Assembly: GCF_016863135.1 (NCBI RefSeq)
Contig: NZ_BOOH01000005.1
Location: forward strand, 28,201-92,200
Source of the DNA: Planobispora longispora
Lineage (GTDB): Bacteria; Actinomycetota; Actinomycetes; Streptosporangiales; Streptosporangiaceae
Reading direction: 5' to 3'
DNA length: 64,000 nt
Part shown: in pieces, positions 14,600-25,309 of the stretch
Numbering within the stretch: position 1 is the stretch's first letter
Layout of the letters: each line of letters opens with the position of its first letter
Made by a program: the position numbers and the translations under genes
Notes under the pieces: model-generated
Seen by the model: only the letters and a program-made list of their open reading frames with translations
Told to the model about the DNA's origin: nothing
The model's database searches: none

Positions 14600-14780
14600 G
14601 GCGGCATCCCCTGAAAGTCGGTCCGAATCACTCGGGCCAGGCGCACGGCGCGCCGGCCACAAGGGACATTAGGGAACACCGCAGACAGGAATGGAGCGTT
14701 GACGCCCGGACCACGAAAAGATCACCCTGCGGGCGGACCCCGCCTCCCCCGGGAGGCGGACGTCCCGCCCGGTGCGCCGG

Positions 14781-15134
14781 TCAGGGCCGGAGCAGGGACG
14801 TCAGGGTCTCCTCGTCGCGGGCGATCACGGCGCGGCCGTCGTCGGTCAGCACGATCGGGCGCTGGATGAGGACCGGGTTCTCGGCCAGGACCGCGATCCA
14901 TTCGTCCCGGTCGCGGTCTCTGGCGGCCAGGCCGAGCTCCTCGGCCCGGGGCTCGGCCATCCGGGTGATGTCCCACGGCTCCAGGCCGAGCCGGTCCAGG
15001 ACGTCGGAGAGCTCGGCGGCCGTCGGGGGGTCGTCCAGGTAGCGGCGGACGACCACGTCCGGGCCCGACTCGGTGAGCGCGTCCAGGGCGCAGCGGCTCT
15101 TGGAGCAGCGCGGGTTGTGCCAGACGGTGGTCAC
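14781..15134 (-). CDS. ArsC/YfgD-family reductase
   Basis: Thioredoxin-fold protein of the glutaredoxin-dependent arsenate reductase family, 117 residues. The N-terminal HNPRCSKSR matches the HNPxC active site with Cys about residue 10, and the C-terminal NPVLIQRPIVLTDDGRAVI holds the two arginines expected to contact the oxyanion. No ars regulator or efflux gene is near, so true arsenate reduction is uncertain; many such genes are housekeeping YfgD types. GTG start overlaps the stop of the upstream YbaK-like gene (GTGA). Confidence 0.78.
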   Translation of the reverse strand: MTTVWHNPRCSKSRCALDALTESGPDVVVRRYLDDPPTAAELSDVLDRLGLEPWDITRMAEPRAEELGLAARDRDRDEWIAVLAENPVLIQRPIVLTDDGRAVIARDEETLTSLLRP

Positions 15135-15610
15135 CGCTCCACCTCCACGGGCGTGCCGCCGGTGATGCGGATCAGCTCCTCGTAGGAGGCCGGGAAGACC
15201 GTGTGCGGGTGACCGGCCGCGGCCCATACGACCTCGTGCCTGCTCAGCCAGGTGTCGACGAGGGTCCGGACGGGAGCCGGGTGGCCGACCGGGGCGACGC
15301 CGCCGATGGCCTGGCCGGTGGCGGCCCGGACGAACTCGGGGGTGGCCCGCCTGACCGCGGCCGCGCCGATCGTCTCGGCGATCAGGGCGGTGTCCACGCG
15401 GTGGGCGCCGCTGGTGAGCACGAGGAGCGGCTCGCCGTCGGCGTCGAAGACCAGGCTGTTGGCGATGGCGCCGACCTCGCAGCCGAGCTGCGCGGCGGCG
15501 GTGGCGGCCGTCGGGGTGGCTTCGGAGAACACGACGATCTCGCCGGTGAGACCGTGCTCCGCCAGAACGGCGGCGACCTTCTCGACGTTGGGATGCAACT
15601 TTTCAGGCAC
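15131..15610 (-). CDS. YbaK/EbsC-family aminoacyl-tRNA deacylase
   Basis: Predicted to hydrolyse a mischarged tRNA such as Cys-tRNAPro. The 159-residue protein shows the family pattern: SEATPTAATAAAQLG near residue 30, ANSLVF in the core, IGGVAPVGHPAPVRTLVD (about 101-118) and AGHPHTVFP. Exact substrate cannot be told from sequence. The GTG start lies six bases behind TAGAGT and has no Shine-Dalgarno sequence, suggesting a leaderless transcript. Translationally coupled to the ArsC-like gene downstream. Confidence 0.82.
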   Translation of the reverse strand: MPEKLHPNVEKVAAVLAEHGLTGEIVVFSEATPTAATAAAQLGCEVGAIANSLVFDADGEPLLVLTSGAHRVDTALIAETIGAAAVRRATPEFVRAATGQAIGGVAPVGHPAPVRTLVDTWLSRHEVVWAAAGHPHTVFPASYEELIRITGGTPVEVER

Positions 15611-15729
15611 CCGGACACTCTAAACAAAACGGCGATCCATTACCGCTTCATAACCGTCTCAAGGGACACGGGACCAGTGCGCTATGGTCCCCTGATCCGG
15701 TTATTAGTGATATGAGGGGATGACGTTAC

Positions 15730-16524
15730 GTGGGGGTTGGACGGCGGCTCGCAGTGGCCGCTCTGGTGACGGGGACGCTGATTCTGTCCTCTTCCGGTGT
15801 CGCGAGCGCGACGGCCGTGGCCCCGGCGCTTCCGGCGGTCGCGGTGGAGAGCGCGGCGCCGGCCGGGACCGCTCCATTCAGCGCGCCGGGCAAGACGCTC
15901 AAGCCCGGCGCCAAGGGGGCGGCGGTCAAGGCGCTCCAGCGGCGGCTGAAGGAACTGGGCTACGACCCGGGCAAGATCGACGGGCGGTACGGCGGGGCGA
16001 CGATGTCCGCCGTCTGGGCCTTCCAGAAGGTCAACGGCCTCGGGCCGACCAGCACCGTCGCCCGCAAGACGTGGAAGGCGCTGGAGGCGCCGCGGGCCCC
16101 GAAGGTGCTGGTGCCCTCCGGCAAGCCGACCCGGGCCGAGGTGAACCTCTCCGCGCAGATCCTGGTGCTCTACGTCAAGGGGCAGGTGAAGCTGATCAGC
16201 CACATCTCCTCCGGCAGCGGGGTGCCGTACTGCGAGACGGCGACCTGGCAGGGCAAGACGCAGCGCTTCTGCGGCGACGCCCGCACCCCGACCGGGAACT
16301 ACAAGACGACCTGGCGCCGGGACGGATGGCACAAGTCCTACCTCGGGCAGCTGTACAACCCGATTTTCTTCAACGGCGGGATCGCCTTCCACGGCGCGCT
16401 TTCAGTGCCGCTGACGCCGGCCTCGCACGGCTGCGTGCGGCTGCCGATGCACGTGGCCGAGGTTCTTCCGGGCCTGCTCGGCACCGGGGTGCCGGTCCAC
16501 GTCCGGGGGAAGTTCATCCGCTAG
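15730..16524 (+). CDS. Secreted L,D-transpeptidase with peptidoglycan-binding domain
   Basis: Cell-wall enzyme forming 3-3 peptide crosslinks or attaching proteins to peptidoglycan. The 264-residue protein has a signal peptide (about residues 1-28), a PG_binding_1 repeat (about 55-112: GAAVKALQRRLKELGYDPG), and a YkuD catalytic domain (about 135-262) with the signature SHGCVRLP carrying the catalytic cysteine. GTG 15730 has GAGGGG about ten bases upstream. It is a single gene closed by a strong terminator. Two extra cysteines (PYCETA and RFCGD) may form a disulfide. Confidence 0.9.
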   Translation: MGVGRRLAVAALVTGTLILSSSGVASATAVAPALPAVAVESAAPAGTAPFSAPGKTLKPGAKGAAVKALQRRLKELGYDPGKIDGRYGGATMSAVWAFQKVNGLGPTSTVARKTWKALEAPRAPKVLVPSGKPTRAEVNLSAQILVLYVKGQVKLISHISSGSGVPYCETATWQGKTQRFCGDARTPTGNYKTTWRRDGWHKSYLGQLYNPIFFNGGIAFHGALSVPLTPASHGCVRLPMHVAEVLPGLLGTGVPVHVRGKFIR

Positions 16525-16545
16525 CCGTTGTCCGCCGCCATCCGG

Positions 16546-16578
16546 GCCCCGGAAGATTTCGATCTTCCGGGGCTTTTC
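16546..16578 (+). terminator. Rho-independent terminator after the L,D-transpeptidase
   Basis: GCCCCGGAAGAT and its exact complement ATCTTCCGGGGC flank a TTCG tetraloop, making a perfect 12-base stem, and TTTTCC follows at once. This is the clearest intrinsic terminator in the window. It isolates the SOS-type promoter immediately downstream. Confidence 0.88.
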
Positions 16579-16592
16579 CACACCCTCAATGA

Positions 16593-16608
16593 TCGAACTT
16601 TTGTTCGT
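16593..16608. promoter_or_regulatory. LexA (SOS) box 1
   Basis: TCGAACTTTTGTTCGT contains a perfect CGAAC-N4-GTTCG, the LexA operator of Gram-positive and actinobacterial SOS genes. It lies just upstream of the -35 element of the promoter at 16617-16645. Confidence 0.82.
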
Positions 16609-16616
16609 CGATTTAC

Positions 16617-16645
16617 TTGACACCATCGATGATCGAATTTATGTT
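16617..16645 (+). promoter_or_regulatory. SOS-controlled sigma70-type promoter
   Basis: TTGACA (16617-16622) and TATGTT (16640-16645) are 17 bases apart, a near-consensus vegetative promoter. LexA box 2 covers the -10 and box 1 flanks the -35, so LexA binding should block it. The predicted transcription start falls at about 16651-16653, at a GTG/ATG pair. Confidence 0.72.
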
Positions 16646-16648
16646 CGA
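16633..16648. promoter_or_regulatory. LexA (SOS) box 2
   Basis: TCGAATTTATGTTCGA matches CGAAC-N4-GTTCG with one mismatch (T for C) and keeps the outer TCGA symmetry. It overlaps the -10 hexamer. Its centre is exactly 40 bp from that of box 1, four helical turns, so both sites face the same side of the DNA. Confidence 0.75.
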
Positions 16649-16652
16649 TGTG

Positions 16653-16859
16653 ATGACGTGGGACTCGCGGCTCACGTTCAGGGCGGTCGGCCTGACCTCC
16701 ACCGTCAAGGAAGGCGGCGGGGGACGGTCGGGGCGGACGGGGAGAGGGGAAGCTCCTCGTCCGACCGCCCGGCGGAATTGTCGGTGGGGTCTGCGAACGT
16801 GGCTTCACCGGCTGAAACGCTGGGAGCCACTTGCGACCAAGGAGGCTGAGAAACAATGA
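16653..16859 (+). CDS. Possible leaderless small ORF coupled to the HEPN gene
   Basis: A 68-codon frame begins at the predicted transcription start of the SOS promoter (MTWDSRLTFR) and ends in an ATGA overlap with the HEPN start, an arrangement typical of coupled genes. The product would be small and strongly basic, with an aromatic-basic helix near its end (WGLRTWLHRLKRW). Codon use is actinomycete-like (third bases almost all G/C) for about the first 22 codons and clearly poorer afterwards. It may therefore be only a 5' leader or a degraded gene. No known family recognised. Confidence 0.35.
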   Translation: MTWDSRLTFRAVGLTSTVKEGGGGRSGRTGRGEAPRPTARRNCRWGLRTWLHRLKRWEPLATKEAEKQ

Positions 16860-17302
16860 CCCCTCGGCTCAGCGATTCCGGTGGGCCCCGGCTGTCGCCC
16901 ACGGTGCGCGCGCGCCTGACCGACGCGCGCGACTGCCTGGACGACGCGGCGGGCGCCCGCACCTCGGCGGAGCGCTATGTCGCGGCGCACCTGGCCGCGC
17001 TCCGGGCCGCCGCGGCCATCCTCGCCGCCCGGCCCAGGCCGATGGACGGCCGCAGACGCAGGTTGCGCAGCGCCTGGGAGCTGCTGCCGGAGGCCGAGCC
17101 CCGGCTTGCCGACTGGGCGCCCTATTTCGAGGTGAGCGCGGCCAAGCGAGCCGCGATCGAAGCGGGGATGACCAGTTCTGTTCCTTCACGCGACGCCGAG
17201 GAGCTGCTCTCCGAGGCCGAGCGGTTCGTCACCACGGTGGAGACGCTGCTCGGTGTGCCCAGTCAGCCCACGTTGCCCACCAGCATCCCCCTGGCCGGCT
17301 AG
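16856..17302 (+). CDS. SAV_6107-type HEPN-domain protein under SOS control
   Basis: The 148-residue, almost wholly helical protein resembles the actinobacterial HEPN_SAV_6107 family. HEPN proteins often act as RNases through an Rx4-6H motif, and RYVAAH (Arg40, His45) fits it. ATG 16856 has AAGGAGG ten bases upstream. The only promoter upstream, after a strong terminator, carries two LexA boxes about 200 bases before the start, so expression is expected to rise on DNA damage. RNase activity and a toxin-like or repair role are inferences. Next gene (GNAT) has its own promoter. Confidence 0.75.
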   Translation: MTPRLSDSGGPRLSPTVRARLTDARDCLDDAAGARTSAERYVAAHLAALRAAAAILAARPRPMDGRRRRLRSAWELLPEAEPRLADWAPYFEVSAAKRAAIEAGMTSSVPSRDAEELLSEAERFVTTVETLLGVPSQPTLPTSIPLAG

Positions 17303-17454
17303 AGAGCCGCCACGCCGTCACCCGAGCGGAGGTGACGGGCGGGGCTACCACCGGGATCGGCCGCGTCGCATATCAATATTTCGCAGGAAACGCTGAACAC
17401 CACTTTTGCCGTCTTCATCGGGTTGAGCTGTATACCCCCTGCTAGGGTCGATAA

Positions 17455-18066
17455 GTGACCGGACTGCGACGGATCGACCCCGATGAGTTCTCCGCTCGGC
17501 TGGATTCCGTTCTCGAGATCTACACGGCGGCGATGAAGCCGCCTCCGGAGCAGCTCTCCGGTCGCCAGGCGATCATGGCGAACCACGCCACCCACCCCGG
17601 GTTCACCTGCCTGTTCGCCGAGACGGACGAAGGGCTGCCGGTAGGTCTCGCCTACGGCTTCCACGGCGTGGTCGGCCAGTGGTGGCACGACGTGGTCCAC
17701 CGGGCTCTCACCGACCAGTTCGGCGAGAGGAAGGCCTACGACTGGCTGGGCGACGCCCTGGAGATCGCCGAGGTCCACGTCCACCCCGGCCACCAGGGCA
17801 GAGGCATCGGCCGCGCCCTGGTCAAAGGCCTGTGCGCCGGCCGCCGGGAGCGCACCGCCGTGCTCTCCACCCGTGACCAGCCCACCGCGGCCCGGCATCT
17901 CTACCGCAGCCTGGGCTTCGTCGATCTGCTCACCTGGTTCGTCTTCCCCGGCGGTTACGAGCACTACGTCATCGCGGGGGTCGCGCTCCCCCTGACGGAG
18001 GAGGGCGCGCCCGGCGCCGGCGCGGCGATGCAGGACGTGCCCGGCGGATCACCGCCGGGCGGGTGA
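17455..18066 (+). CDS. GNAT-family N-acetyltransferase (Rv2170-like)
   Basis: Acetyl-CoA-dependent acetyltransferase of 203 residues. The acetyl-CoA pyrophosphate loop is clear in VHPGHQGRGIGRALV (about residues 107-121), followed by AARHLYRSLGF. The place next to metF and the prenyl synthase matches mycobacterial Rv2170, reported to acetylate isocitrate dehydrogenase; whether that substrate applies here is unknown. The GTG start lies six bases after TAGGGT (17443-17448) with no Shine-Dalgarno sequence, so the mRNA is probably leaderless. The last 25 residues are a low-complexity Gly/Ala/Pro tail. Confidence 0.83.
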   Translation: MTGLRRIDPDEFSARLDSVLEIYTAAMKPPPEQLSGRQAIMANHATHPGFTCLFAETDEGLPVGLAYGFHGVVGQWWHDVVHRALTDQFGERKAYDWLGDALEIAEVHVHPGHQGRGIGRALVKGLCAGRRERTAVLSTRDQPTAARHLYRSLGFVDLLTWFVFPGGYEHYVIAGVALPLTEEGAPGAGAAMQDVPGGSPPGG

Positions 18067-18157
18067 GCCGCCGGGCGCCCCGCAGCTCACCCGGTCGGTG
18101 AGACGTGAGGCACGCCAGGACTCAACCGGCCCGGTGGGACCCGGGGCACGCCGGGGC

Positions 18158-19090
18158 TCACGCGGTCAGCGGGGCCGTCTCCCGGCTGGAGTCGATGGCC
18201 TGGAAGACCTCGCGGGTCGCGCTGGACCTGTTGAAGGTGATGAAGTGGATCCCGGGCGCGCCCTCGTCGAGCAGGGTCTGGCAGAGCTCCGCGGCGTGTT
18301 CGACGCCCAGCCTGCGCACGGCCGCGGGGTCGTCGGCGACGGCCTCGAACCGGGCGGCCACCTCGGGCGGGAACGGCGCGCCGGAGAGCTGCTCGGACCG
18401 GGCGATCGTGCTCATCTGGGTGACGGGCATGATGCCGGGGATGATCGGGGTGTCACAGCCCCTGGCCGCCACCCGGTCGCGCAGCCGCAGGTAGTCCTCC
18501 GCCCGGAAGAACATCTGGGTGATGGCGTAGTCGGCGCCGGCCTGGCACTTGCGCACGAAGTACTCGGTGTCGGACTCCACCGAGGCCGACCTCGGGTGCT
18601 TGTAGGGGAAGGCCGCCACGCCCACGCAGAAGTCACCGGACTGGCGGATCAGCCGGACCAGGTCCTCGGCGTAGAGCACGCCCTCGGGGTGGGCCACCCA
18701 CTCGCCCATCGGGTCGCCGGGGGGGTCGCCCCGCACGGCGAGGATGTTGCGCACGCCCGCCCCGGCGAACCGGCCGATCAGGTGGCGCAGCTCGCGGACC
18801 GAGTGGTTGACGGCGGTGAAGTGCGCCACCGGGGTCAGCGTGGTCTCGTGGGCGAGCCGCTCCACGATCTCGACCGTGCGGTCCCGGGTGGTGCCGCCGG
18901 CGCCGTACGTGACGGAGACGAAGGTGGGGCGGAGCGCTTCCAGCTCCCGGATGGCGCGCCACAGCTGCCGCTCTCCCTCGTCGGTCTTCGGCGGGAAGAA
19001 CTCGAAGGAGAAGGACCGGCCACCGGCGGCGAGAAGCTCGCGCACGGTGGGCACACGATCGGGAAATATCGAGGGGCGACCCAGAGCCAT
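18158..19090 (-). CDS. metF: Methylenetetrahydrofolate reductase
   Basis: Reduces 5,10-methylene-THF to 5-methyl-THF for methionine synthesis, with FAD. At 310 residues it is the bacterial single-domain TIM barrel. [10 protein letters not shown] (about residues 27-36) carries the catalytic glutamate, with [22 protein letters not shown] and ITQMFF as further signatures. ATG 19090 is six bases behind TAACCT (leftward reading), suggesting a leaderless transcript divergent from the polyprenyl synthase. Convergent with the GNAT gene. Confidence 0.94.
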   Translation of the reverse strand: MALGRPSIFPDRVPTVRELLAAGGRSFSFEFFPPKTDEGERQLWRAIRELEALRPTFVSVTYGAGGTTRDRTVEIVERLAHETTLTPVAHFTAVNHSVRELRHLIGRFAGAGVRNILAVRGDPPGDPMGEWVAHPEGVLYAEDLVRLIRQSGDFCVGVAAFPYKHPRSASVESDTEYFVRKCQAGADYAITQMFFRAEDYLRLRDRVAARGCDTPIIPGIMPVTQMSTIARSEQLSGAPFPPEVAARFEAVADDPAAVRRLGVEHAAELCQTLLDEGAPGIHFITFNRSSATREVFQAIDSSRETAPLTA

Positions 19091-19242
19091 GTTCCTAGGT
19101 TACTGGTACGGCTCCCGCACGAATCTCCTGAAAGGCGGTGTTCCCATCGCGTCCGGCCGGTGCGCGGGCCTGCGGAGCGGACCGGTTCCGCGTTTCCACC
19201 CCGCTTGATCAGAATCATGTTCGCGGACGTTAATCTCTGTGC

Positions 19243-20310
19243 ATGACCGCTTCCGCAGCACTGCTGGACATCGTCCGCTCCCAGGTGGATCGTTCTCTCG
19301 GGGAGTTCCTCGACCGGCAGCGACCGCTGGTCAGCGCCCCCGAGCTCGCCCCTCTCGTCGCCGCCTACGAGGACTTCCTCAGCGGGGGCAAACGGCTCCG
19401 CCCGGCCTTCTGCTACTGGGGCTGGCGCGGCGCGGGCGGCGGCGACGACGACGCGCTCTTCACCGCGGCGGCCTCGCTCGAGCTGCTCCAGGCCAGCGCG
19501 CTCGCGCACGACGACGTGATGGACGCCAGCGACCTGCGGCGGGGCATGCCCTCGGCGCACCGCCGGTTCCAGGCCCTGCACGAGAAGGCGGGCTGGCACG
19601 GGTCGGCCGAGCAGTTCGGCGAGGGCGCCGCCATCCTCCTGGGCAACCTGCTGCTGGTCTGGTCGGGCGAGATGTGGCGGTCCAGCGGCCTGCCCCCGGC
19701 CGCGCTGGCCGCGGCCCAGCCGGTCTACGACCACATGCGCACCGAGCTGATGTGCGGCCAGTACCTGGACCTGCTGGAGCAGGCCCACGGTGAGAACACC
19801 TTCGAGAGCGCGCTGCGGGTGGCCCTGTTCAAGAGCGGGAAGTACTCGGTGGAGCACCCGCTCCGGCTCGGCCTGGTGCTGGCGGCGCAGGGCCGGGAGC
19901 CGTGGATCGACCGTCTCTGCGAGGGGTACGGCCGCAGCGTCGGCATCGCTTTCCAGCTGCGCGACGACATCCTCGGCGTGTTCGGCGACCCGGCCGAGAC
20001 GGGCAAGCCCGCCGGCGACGACCTGCGCGAGGGCAAGCGGACGATGCTCATCGCCCGCACGCTCGCGGCGGCCTCCCCCGCGCAGGCGGAGCAGGTGCGC
20101 GGCACCCTCGGCGACCCGGACCTCGACGCGGCCGGGGTCGACCGGCTGCGCCGCGTCATCCGGGAGACCGGGGCCCTCGACGCCTGCGAGAAGATGATCT
20201 CCGATTATCTCGAGGGCGCGCTGAAGTCGCTGGAGGACGCCCCGATCACGCCGGAGTCCCGCGAGGCCCTGGCCGAGCTGGCCGTGGCCGCCACGTCCCG
20301 CCGGACTTGA
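19243..20310 (+). CDS. Polyprenyl diphosphate synthase
   Basis: Condenses isopentenyl diphosphate with allylic diphosphates, making geranylgeranyl-length or related chains for quinones or terpenoids. The 355-residue helical protein has the first aspartate-rich motif DDVMD (about residues 90-94) and the second RDDILGVFGD (about 239-248), plus GGKRLRP and KSGKYSVE. Synteny with M. tuberculosis Rv2173 (idsA2) supports a geranyl/farnesyl/geranylgeranyl synthase; chain length cannot be set from sequence alone. ATG 19243 is six bases after TAATCT, again leaderless-like. The stop codon is followed at once by short tandem repeats. Confidence 0.88.
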   Translation: MTASAALLDIVRSQVDRSLGEFLDRQRPLVSAPELAPLVAAYEDFLSGGKRLRPAFCYWGWRGAGGGDDDALFTAAASLELLQASALAHDDVMDASDLRRGMPSAHRRFQALHEKAGWHGSAEQFGEGAAILLGNLLLVWSGEMWRSSGLPPAALAAAQPVYDHMRTELMCGQYLDLLEQAHGENTFESALRVALFKSGKYSVEHPLRLGLVLAAQGREPWIDRLCEGYGRSVGIAFQLRDDILGVFGDPAETGKPAGDDLREGKRTMLIARTLAAASPAQAEQVRGTLGDPDLDAAGVDRLRRVIRETGALDACEKMISDYLEGALKSLEDAPITPESREALAELAVAATSRRT

Positions 20311-20421
20311 GCCGGTCCGCCCGGACTGAACCGGTCCGCCGGACCTGCGACCCGGCGGACCTACGACCCGGCGGAGCTGAACCGGCCGGCGGAGCTGAAC
20401 CGGCCGGCGGAGCTGAACCGG
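20301..20421. repeat. Degenerate tandem repeats at the 3' end of the polyprenyl synthase
   Basis: Starting inside the last codons, variants of CCGGACTGAACCGGTCCGC and CGGACCTGCGACCCGG give way to three copies of an 18-base unit CGGAGCTGAACCGGCCGG (20372-20389, 20390-20407, and a partial 20408-20421). The stop TGA lies in the first unit, so the array looks like a repeatedly copied gene tail. It fills the gap to the convergent thiE stop. Confidence 0.75.
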
Positions 20422-20446
20422 CCCGGTGAACCCGGGCCGGACCGGC

Positions 20447-21097
20447 TCAGGGCGTGCCGTCCGCCCGGGTCAGCCGCCGCCGGAACTCCGCCGCCGCCGC
20501 CTTCGGGTCGTCGGCCTCGGTGATGGCCCGCACGACCACGACGCGGCGCACGCCGTACGACATCACCTCGTCCAGGTTGGCGAGGTCGATGCCGCCGATG
20601 CCGAACCACGGGCGGTCCGTGGCCAGCGCGGCGGCGTGTTCCAGCAGGGCGGGCCCGGGCGCGTGGCGTCCGGGCTTGGTGGGCGTCGGCCAGGTCGGGC
20701 CGCAGCAGAAGTAGTCGACTCCGGGCTCGACGGCCGCGGCGGACGCCTCCTCGGGGGCGTGAGTGGAACGCCCGATGAGGATGTCGTCGCCGAGGATGTC
20801 GCGCGCGACGCGCACCGGCAGGTCGTCCTGGCCGAGGTGGAGGACGTCGGGGCGGGCCGCGTAAGCGATGTCCGCCCTGTCGTTGACGGCCAGGAGCGCG
20901 CCGTGCCGGTCGCAGGCGTCGCGGAAGACCTCCAGGAGCGCGAGCTCCTCGCGCGCCTCCAACCCCTTCTCGCGCAGTTGCACGATGTCGACGCCGCCCG
21001 AGAGGGCGGCGTCGAGGAAGTCGGCGAGGTCTCCCCGGTCGCGGCGTCCGTCAGTGCACAGATAGAGGCGGGCGTCAGAAACCGAGGGTCTGGGCAC
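20447..21097 (-). CDS. thiE: Thiamine-phosphate synthase
   Basis: Joins HMP-PP and the thiazole phosphate carboxylate to make thiamine phosphate. The 216-residue TIM barrel shows YLCTDGR at the start, IVQLREK (about residues 41-47), [32 protein letters not shown] (pyrophosphate/HMP site) and GIGGI near the end. GTG 21097 is chosen with GAGG nine bases upstream; it overlaps the 3' end of the preceding Rv2175c-like gene by 23 bases. The other thiamine genes (thiO-S-G) lie 1.5 kb away on the opposite strand. Confidence 0.93.
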   Translation of the reverse strand: MPRPSVSDARLYLCTDGRRDRGDLADFLDAALSGGVDIVQLREKGLEAREELALLEVFRDACDRHGALLAVNDRADIAYAARPDVLHLGQDDLPVRVARDILGDDILIGRSTHAPEEASAAAVEPGVDYFCCGPTWPTPTKPGRHAPGPALLEHAAALATDRPWFGIGGIDLANLDEVMSYGVRRVVVVRAITEADDPKAAAAEFRRRLTRADGTP

Positions 21098-21449
21098 GTC
21101 GCTTGACCTCGGTATGACGGCCCGCGACGATCGCGTCCATCGGCGACCCGGGCAGGGTCTCGTCGGGGGTGAACAGCCAGCGGAGCGCCTCGACGTCGTC
21201 GTATCCGGCGTCGAGCAGCACGGTGAGCGTGCCCGGCAGGCCCTTGACGACGTCGTCCCCGGCGAGGAAGACGGCGGGCACCTGGGGCTCGCCACCTCCC
21301 CTGCGGACTCCGATGAGCTTGTGGTCCCTGAGAAGTTGCTTTGCGCGACCGGCGCTGAGGTTGAGCTTCTTGGCCACCTCGGTCAAGGTGAGCCACTCGC
21401 CCACCAGTTCGTCTGTCTCCCGGTCGATCTGCGCAACAGAAAGCGTCAC
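21075..21449 (-). CDS. Rv2175c-like DNA-binding regulatory protein
   Basis: A 124-residue protein with an N-terminal winged/helix-turn-helix segment ([20 protein letters not shown], about residues 18-37) and a C-terminal domain ([14 protein letters not shown], about 84-97) as in mycobacterial Rv2175c, a DNA-binding substrate of kinase PknL. A PASTA kinase gene lies 4 kb to the right, so a kinase-substrate link is plausible but unproven here. Overlaps thiE by 23 bases, suggesting co-transcription. Confidence 0.82.
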   Translation of the reverse strand: MTLSVAQIDRETDELVGEWLTLTEVAKKLNLSAGRAKQLLRDHKLIGVRRGGGEPQVPAVFLAGDDVVKGLPGTLTVLLDAGYDDVEALRWLFTPDETLPGSPMDAIVAGRHTEVKRRAQTLGF

Positions 21450-21498
21450 GAAACCACCACTACCACATCGCGTCCTTAACCAAACACCGGCGGTGGGG

Positions 21499-22671
21499 TT
21501 ACGCCGCCGTACAGTCGCGCAACGCTATCGCGGGATCGGACACCTTCTCGACATCGATGCGCCGGCCGCCCTCGATGAGGCGGCGGCCCTGGAGGAGGTC
21601 GCGCGGCCGGTCCACCGACAGGACCGCGGCGAGCGTGTCGCCCTCGGCGATCCAGCAGGCCGTCCACCGGGCTCCGGCGTCCGGGTCTCCCCGCATGAGG
21701 AGGCGGGCGCCCGAGTGGTCGCCGGCGTACTGCACCATGTGGCCGAACTGCTCCGACCAGAAGTAGGGGACGGGGTCGTAGACCGCCTCGTCGCCCAGGA
21801 GCGTGGCCACGGCCACGTCGGGGGCGCCCAGCGCGGTGTCCCAGTGCTCGACGCGCAGGCGGCGGCCGTACCGCCGCGACCACCAGGCGGCGCAGTCCCC
21901 CACCGCGACCACGCCGGGCATCGAGGTGCGCAGGTGCTCGTCGGTGACGACCCCGTTGTCCAGCTCGATCCCCGAACCGGCCAGCCAGTCCACCGAGGGC
22001 CGCACGCCCACGCCGGTGACGACCACATCGGCCTCGACGAAGGACCCGTCGGCGAGGGTGAGCCCGCCGGGGTCGACGGAGGCGACCGCCGCGCCCAGCC
22101 GCAGGTCCATGCCCGCCTGGCCGTACCAGGGGATGGTGTGCGCGCCGACCGGGCCGAGCGCGACGGCCAGCGGGTGGGCGGCGGCCTCGACGACGGTGAC
22201 GGCGCATCCGGCCTTGCGCGCGGCGGTGGCGACCTCGGCGCCGATCCAGCCCGCGCCGATGACGGCCACCCTGGTCCCGGACGTGAGGCGGGCGCGCAGT
22301 TCGAGGGCGTCGTCGATGGTGCGCAGGACGTGCTGCGGACCGTCTCCGGGCAGCCGGATCGGGGCCGCTCCGGTGGCGATGACCAGGCCGTCGTAGGGCA
22401 GCTCGCCCCCGGTGGTCTCCAGCACGCCCTCGCGCAGCTTCGTGGCGGCCGCGCCGGGGCGGAAGTCCACCTCCATCGCGTCCAGGTCGGAGTCGACGAT
22501 CGTGGAGTCGGTCGTGCCGAGCAGGACCGCCTTGGACAGCGGGGGGCGGTCGTAGGGGCGGTGCGGTTCCGCCCCGACCATCGTGATCTCACCGCCGAAC
22601 CCGTGGGCTCGCAGCGCTTCGACACTCCGCACACCGGCGAGCCCGCCGCCGACCACCACGACACGATTCAC
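21499..22671 (-). CDS. NAD(P)/FAD-dependent ferredoxin reductase-like oxidoreductase
   Basis: Flavoprotein of the ferredoxin/rubredoxin/putidaredoxin reductase family, 390 residues. Two dinucleotide-binding folds are visible: FAD site VVVVGGGLAGVRSVEALR (about residues 3-20) and NAD site VAVIGAGWIGAEVATAAR near 145, with ATGAAP and the C-terminal FAD motif VVAVGDCA (near 270). A reductase C-domain (YFWSEQFGHMVQYAG) follows. No ferredoxin or P450 gene adjoins, so the partner is unknown. GTG 22671 lies seven bases behind TAGGGT, leaderless-like; a longer start at 22752 is less likely. Confidence 0.85.
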   Translation of the reverse strand: MNRVVVVGGGLAGVRSVEALRAHGFGGEITMVGAEPHRPYDRPPLSKAVLLGTTDSTIVDSDLDAMEVDFRPGAAATKLREGVLETTGGELPYDGLVIATGAAPIRLPGDGPQHVLRTIDDALELRARLTSGTRVAVIGAGWIGAEVATAARKAGCAVTVVEAAAHPLAVALGPVGAHTIPWYGQAGMDLRLGAAVASVDPGGLTLADGSFVEADVVVTGVGVRPSVDWLAGSGIELDNGVVTDEHLRTSMPGVVAVGDCAAWWSRRYGRRLRVEHWDTALGAPDVAVATLLGDEAVYDPVPYFWSEQFGHMVQYAGDHSGARLLMRGDPDAGARWTACWIAEGDTLAAVLSVDRPRDLLQGRRLIEGGRRIDVEKVSDPAIALRDCTAA

Positions 22672-22829
22672 AGGACGAACCCTAAGCGGCCGGACCTGCC
22701 CCCTGAAACGGCCCCCGGATAACGAAAACGGTATTTGATTCCCATTCAGCACGCTGACGTCTCACGACGGACGGGGGAAGCGGGGTCCGCGACAGGTCCC
22801 CGACAGGCCCTAAGGTGGAGATGTTAGAC

Positions 22830-22920
22830 GCGCGGGAGCCCGGCGGCACCGGGCTGAGAGGAGGGCTGCGGGCCCTCGACCGCCACGAACCTGATCCGGG
22901 TCATGCCGGCGAAGGGAGCG
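22830..22920 (+). ncRNA. TPP riboswitch (THI element)
   Basis: Conserved pieces are in order: the CCCGG/CCGGG stem followed by CTGAGAG (22854-22860), a variable GAGGGC/GCCCTC hairpin, then ACCTGATCCGGGTCATGCCG (about 22889-22908) and CGAAGGGAG (about 22910-22918). A -10-like TAAGGT (22811-22816) places the RNA start near 22823. The AAGGGAG end merges with the ribosome-binding region of thiO, so thiamine pyrophosphate binding should block translation of thiO-thiS-thiG. Confidence 0.93.
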
Positions 22921-22928
22921 GAGTGATC

Positions 22929-25212
<2,284 letters not shown>

Positions 25213-25309
25213 CCGTTCCCCGGCCGGGACGAGGCCGAAGACCACGTATCGGCATCGGTTTAACCCCTGAACACCCTGGGAAGGGCAAAACGCCCGTAAA
25301 CTCGGGCAG

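Noticed and set aside
16589..16849. 86-codon plus-strand frame starting within LexA box 1
   Set aside because: Begins upstream of the promoter, runs through both operators and has atypical codon use; the frame beginning at 16653 fits the promoter better.
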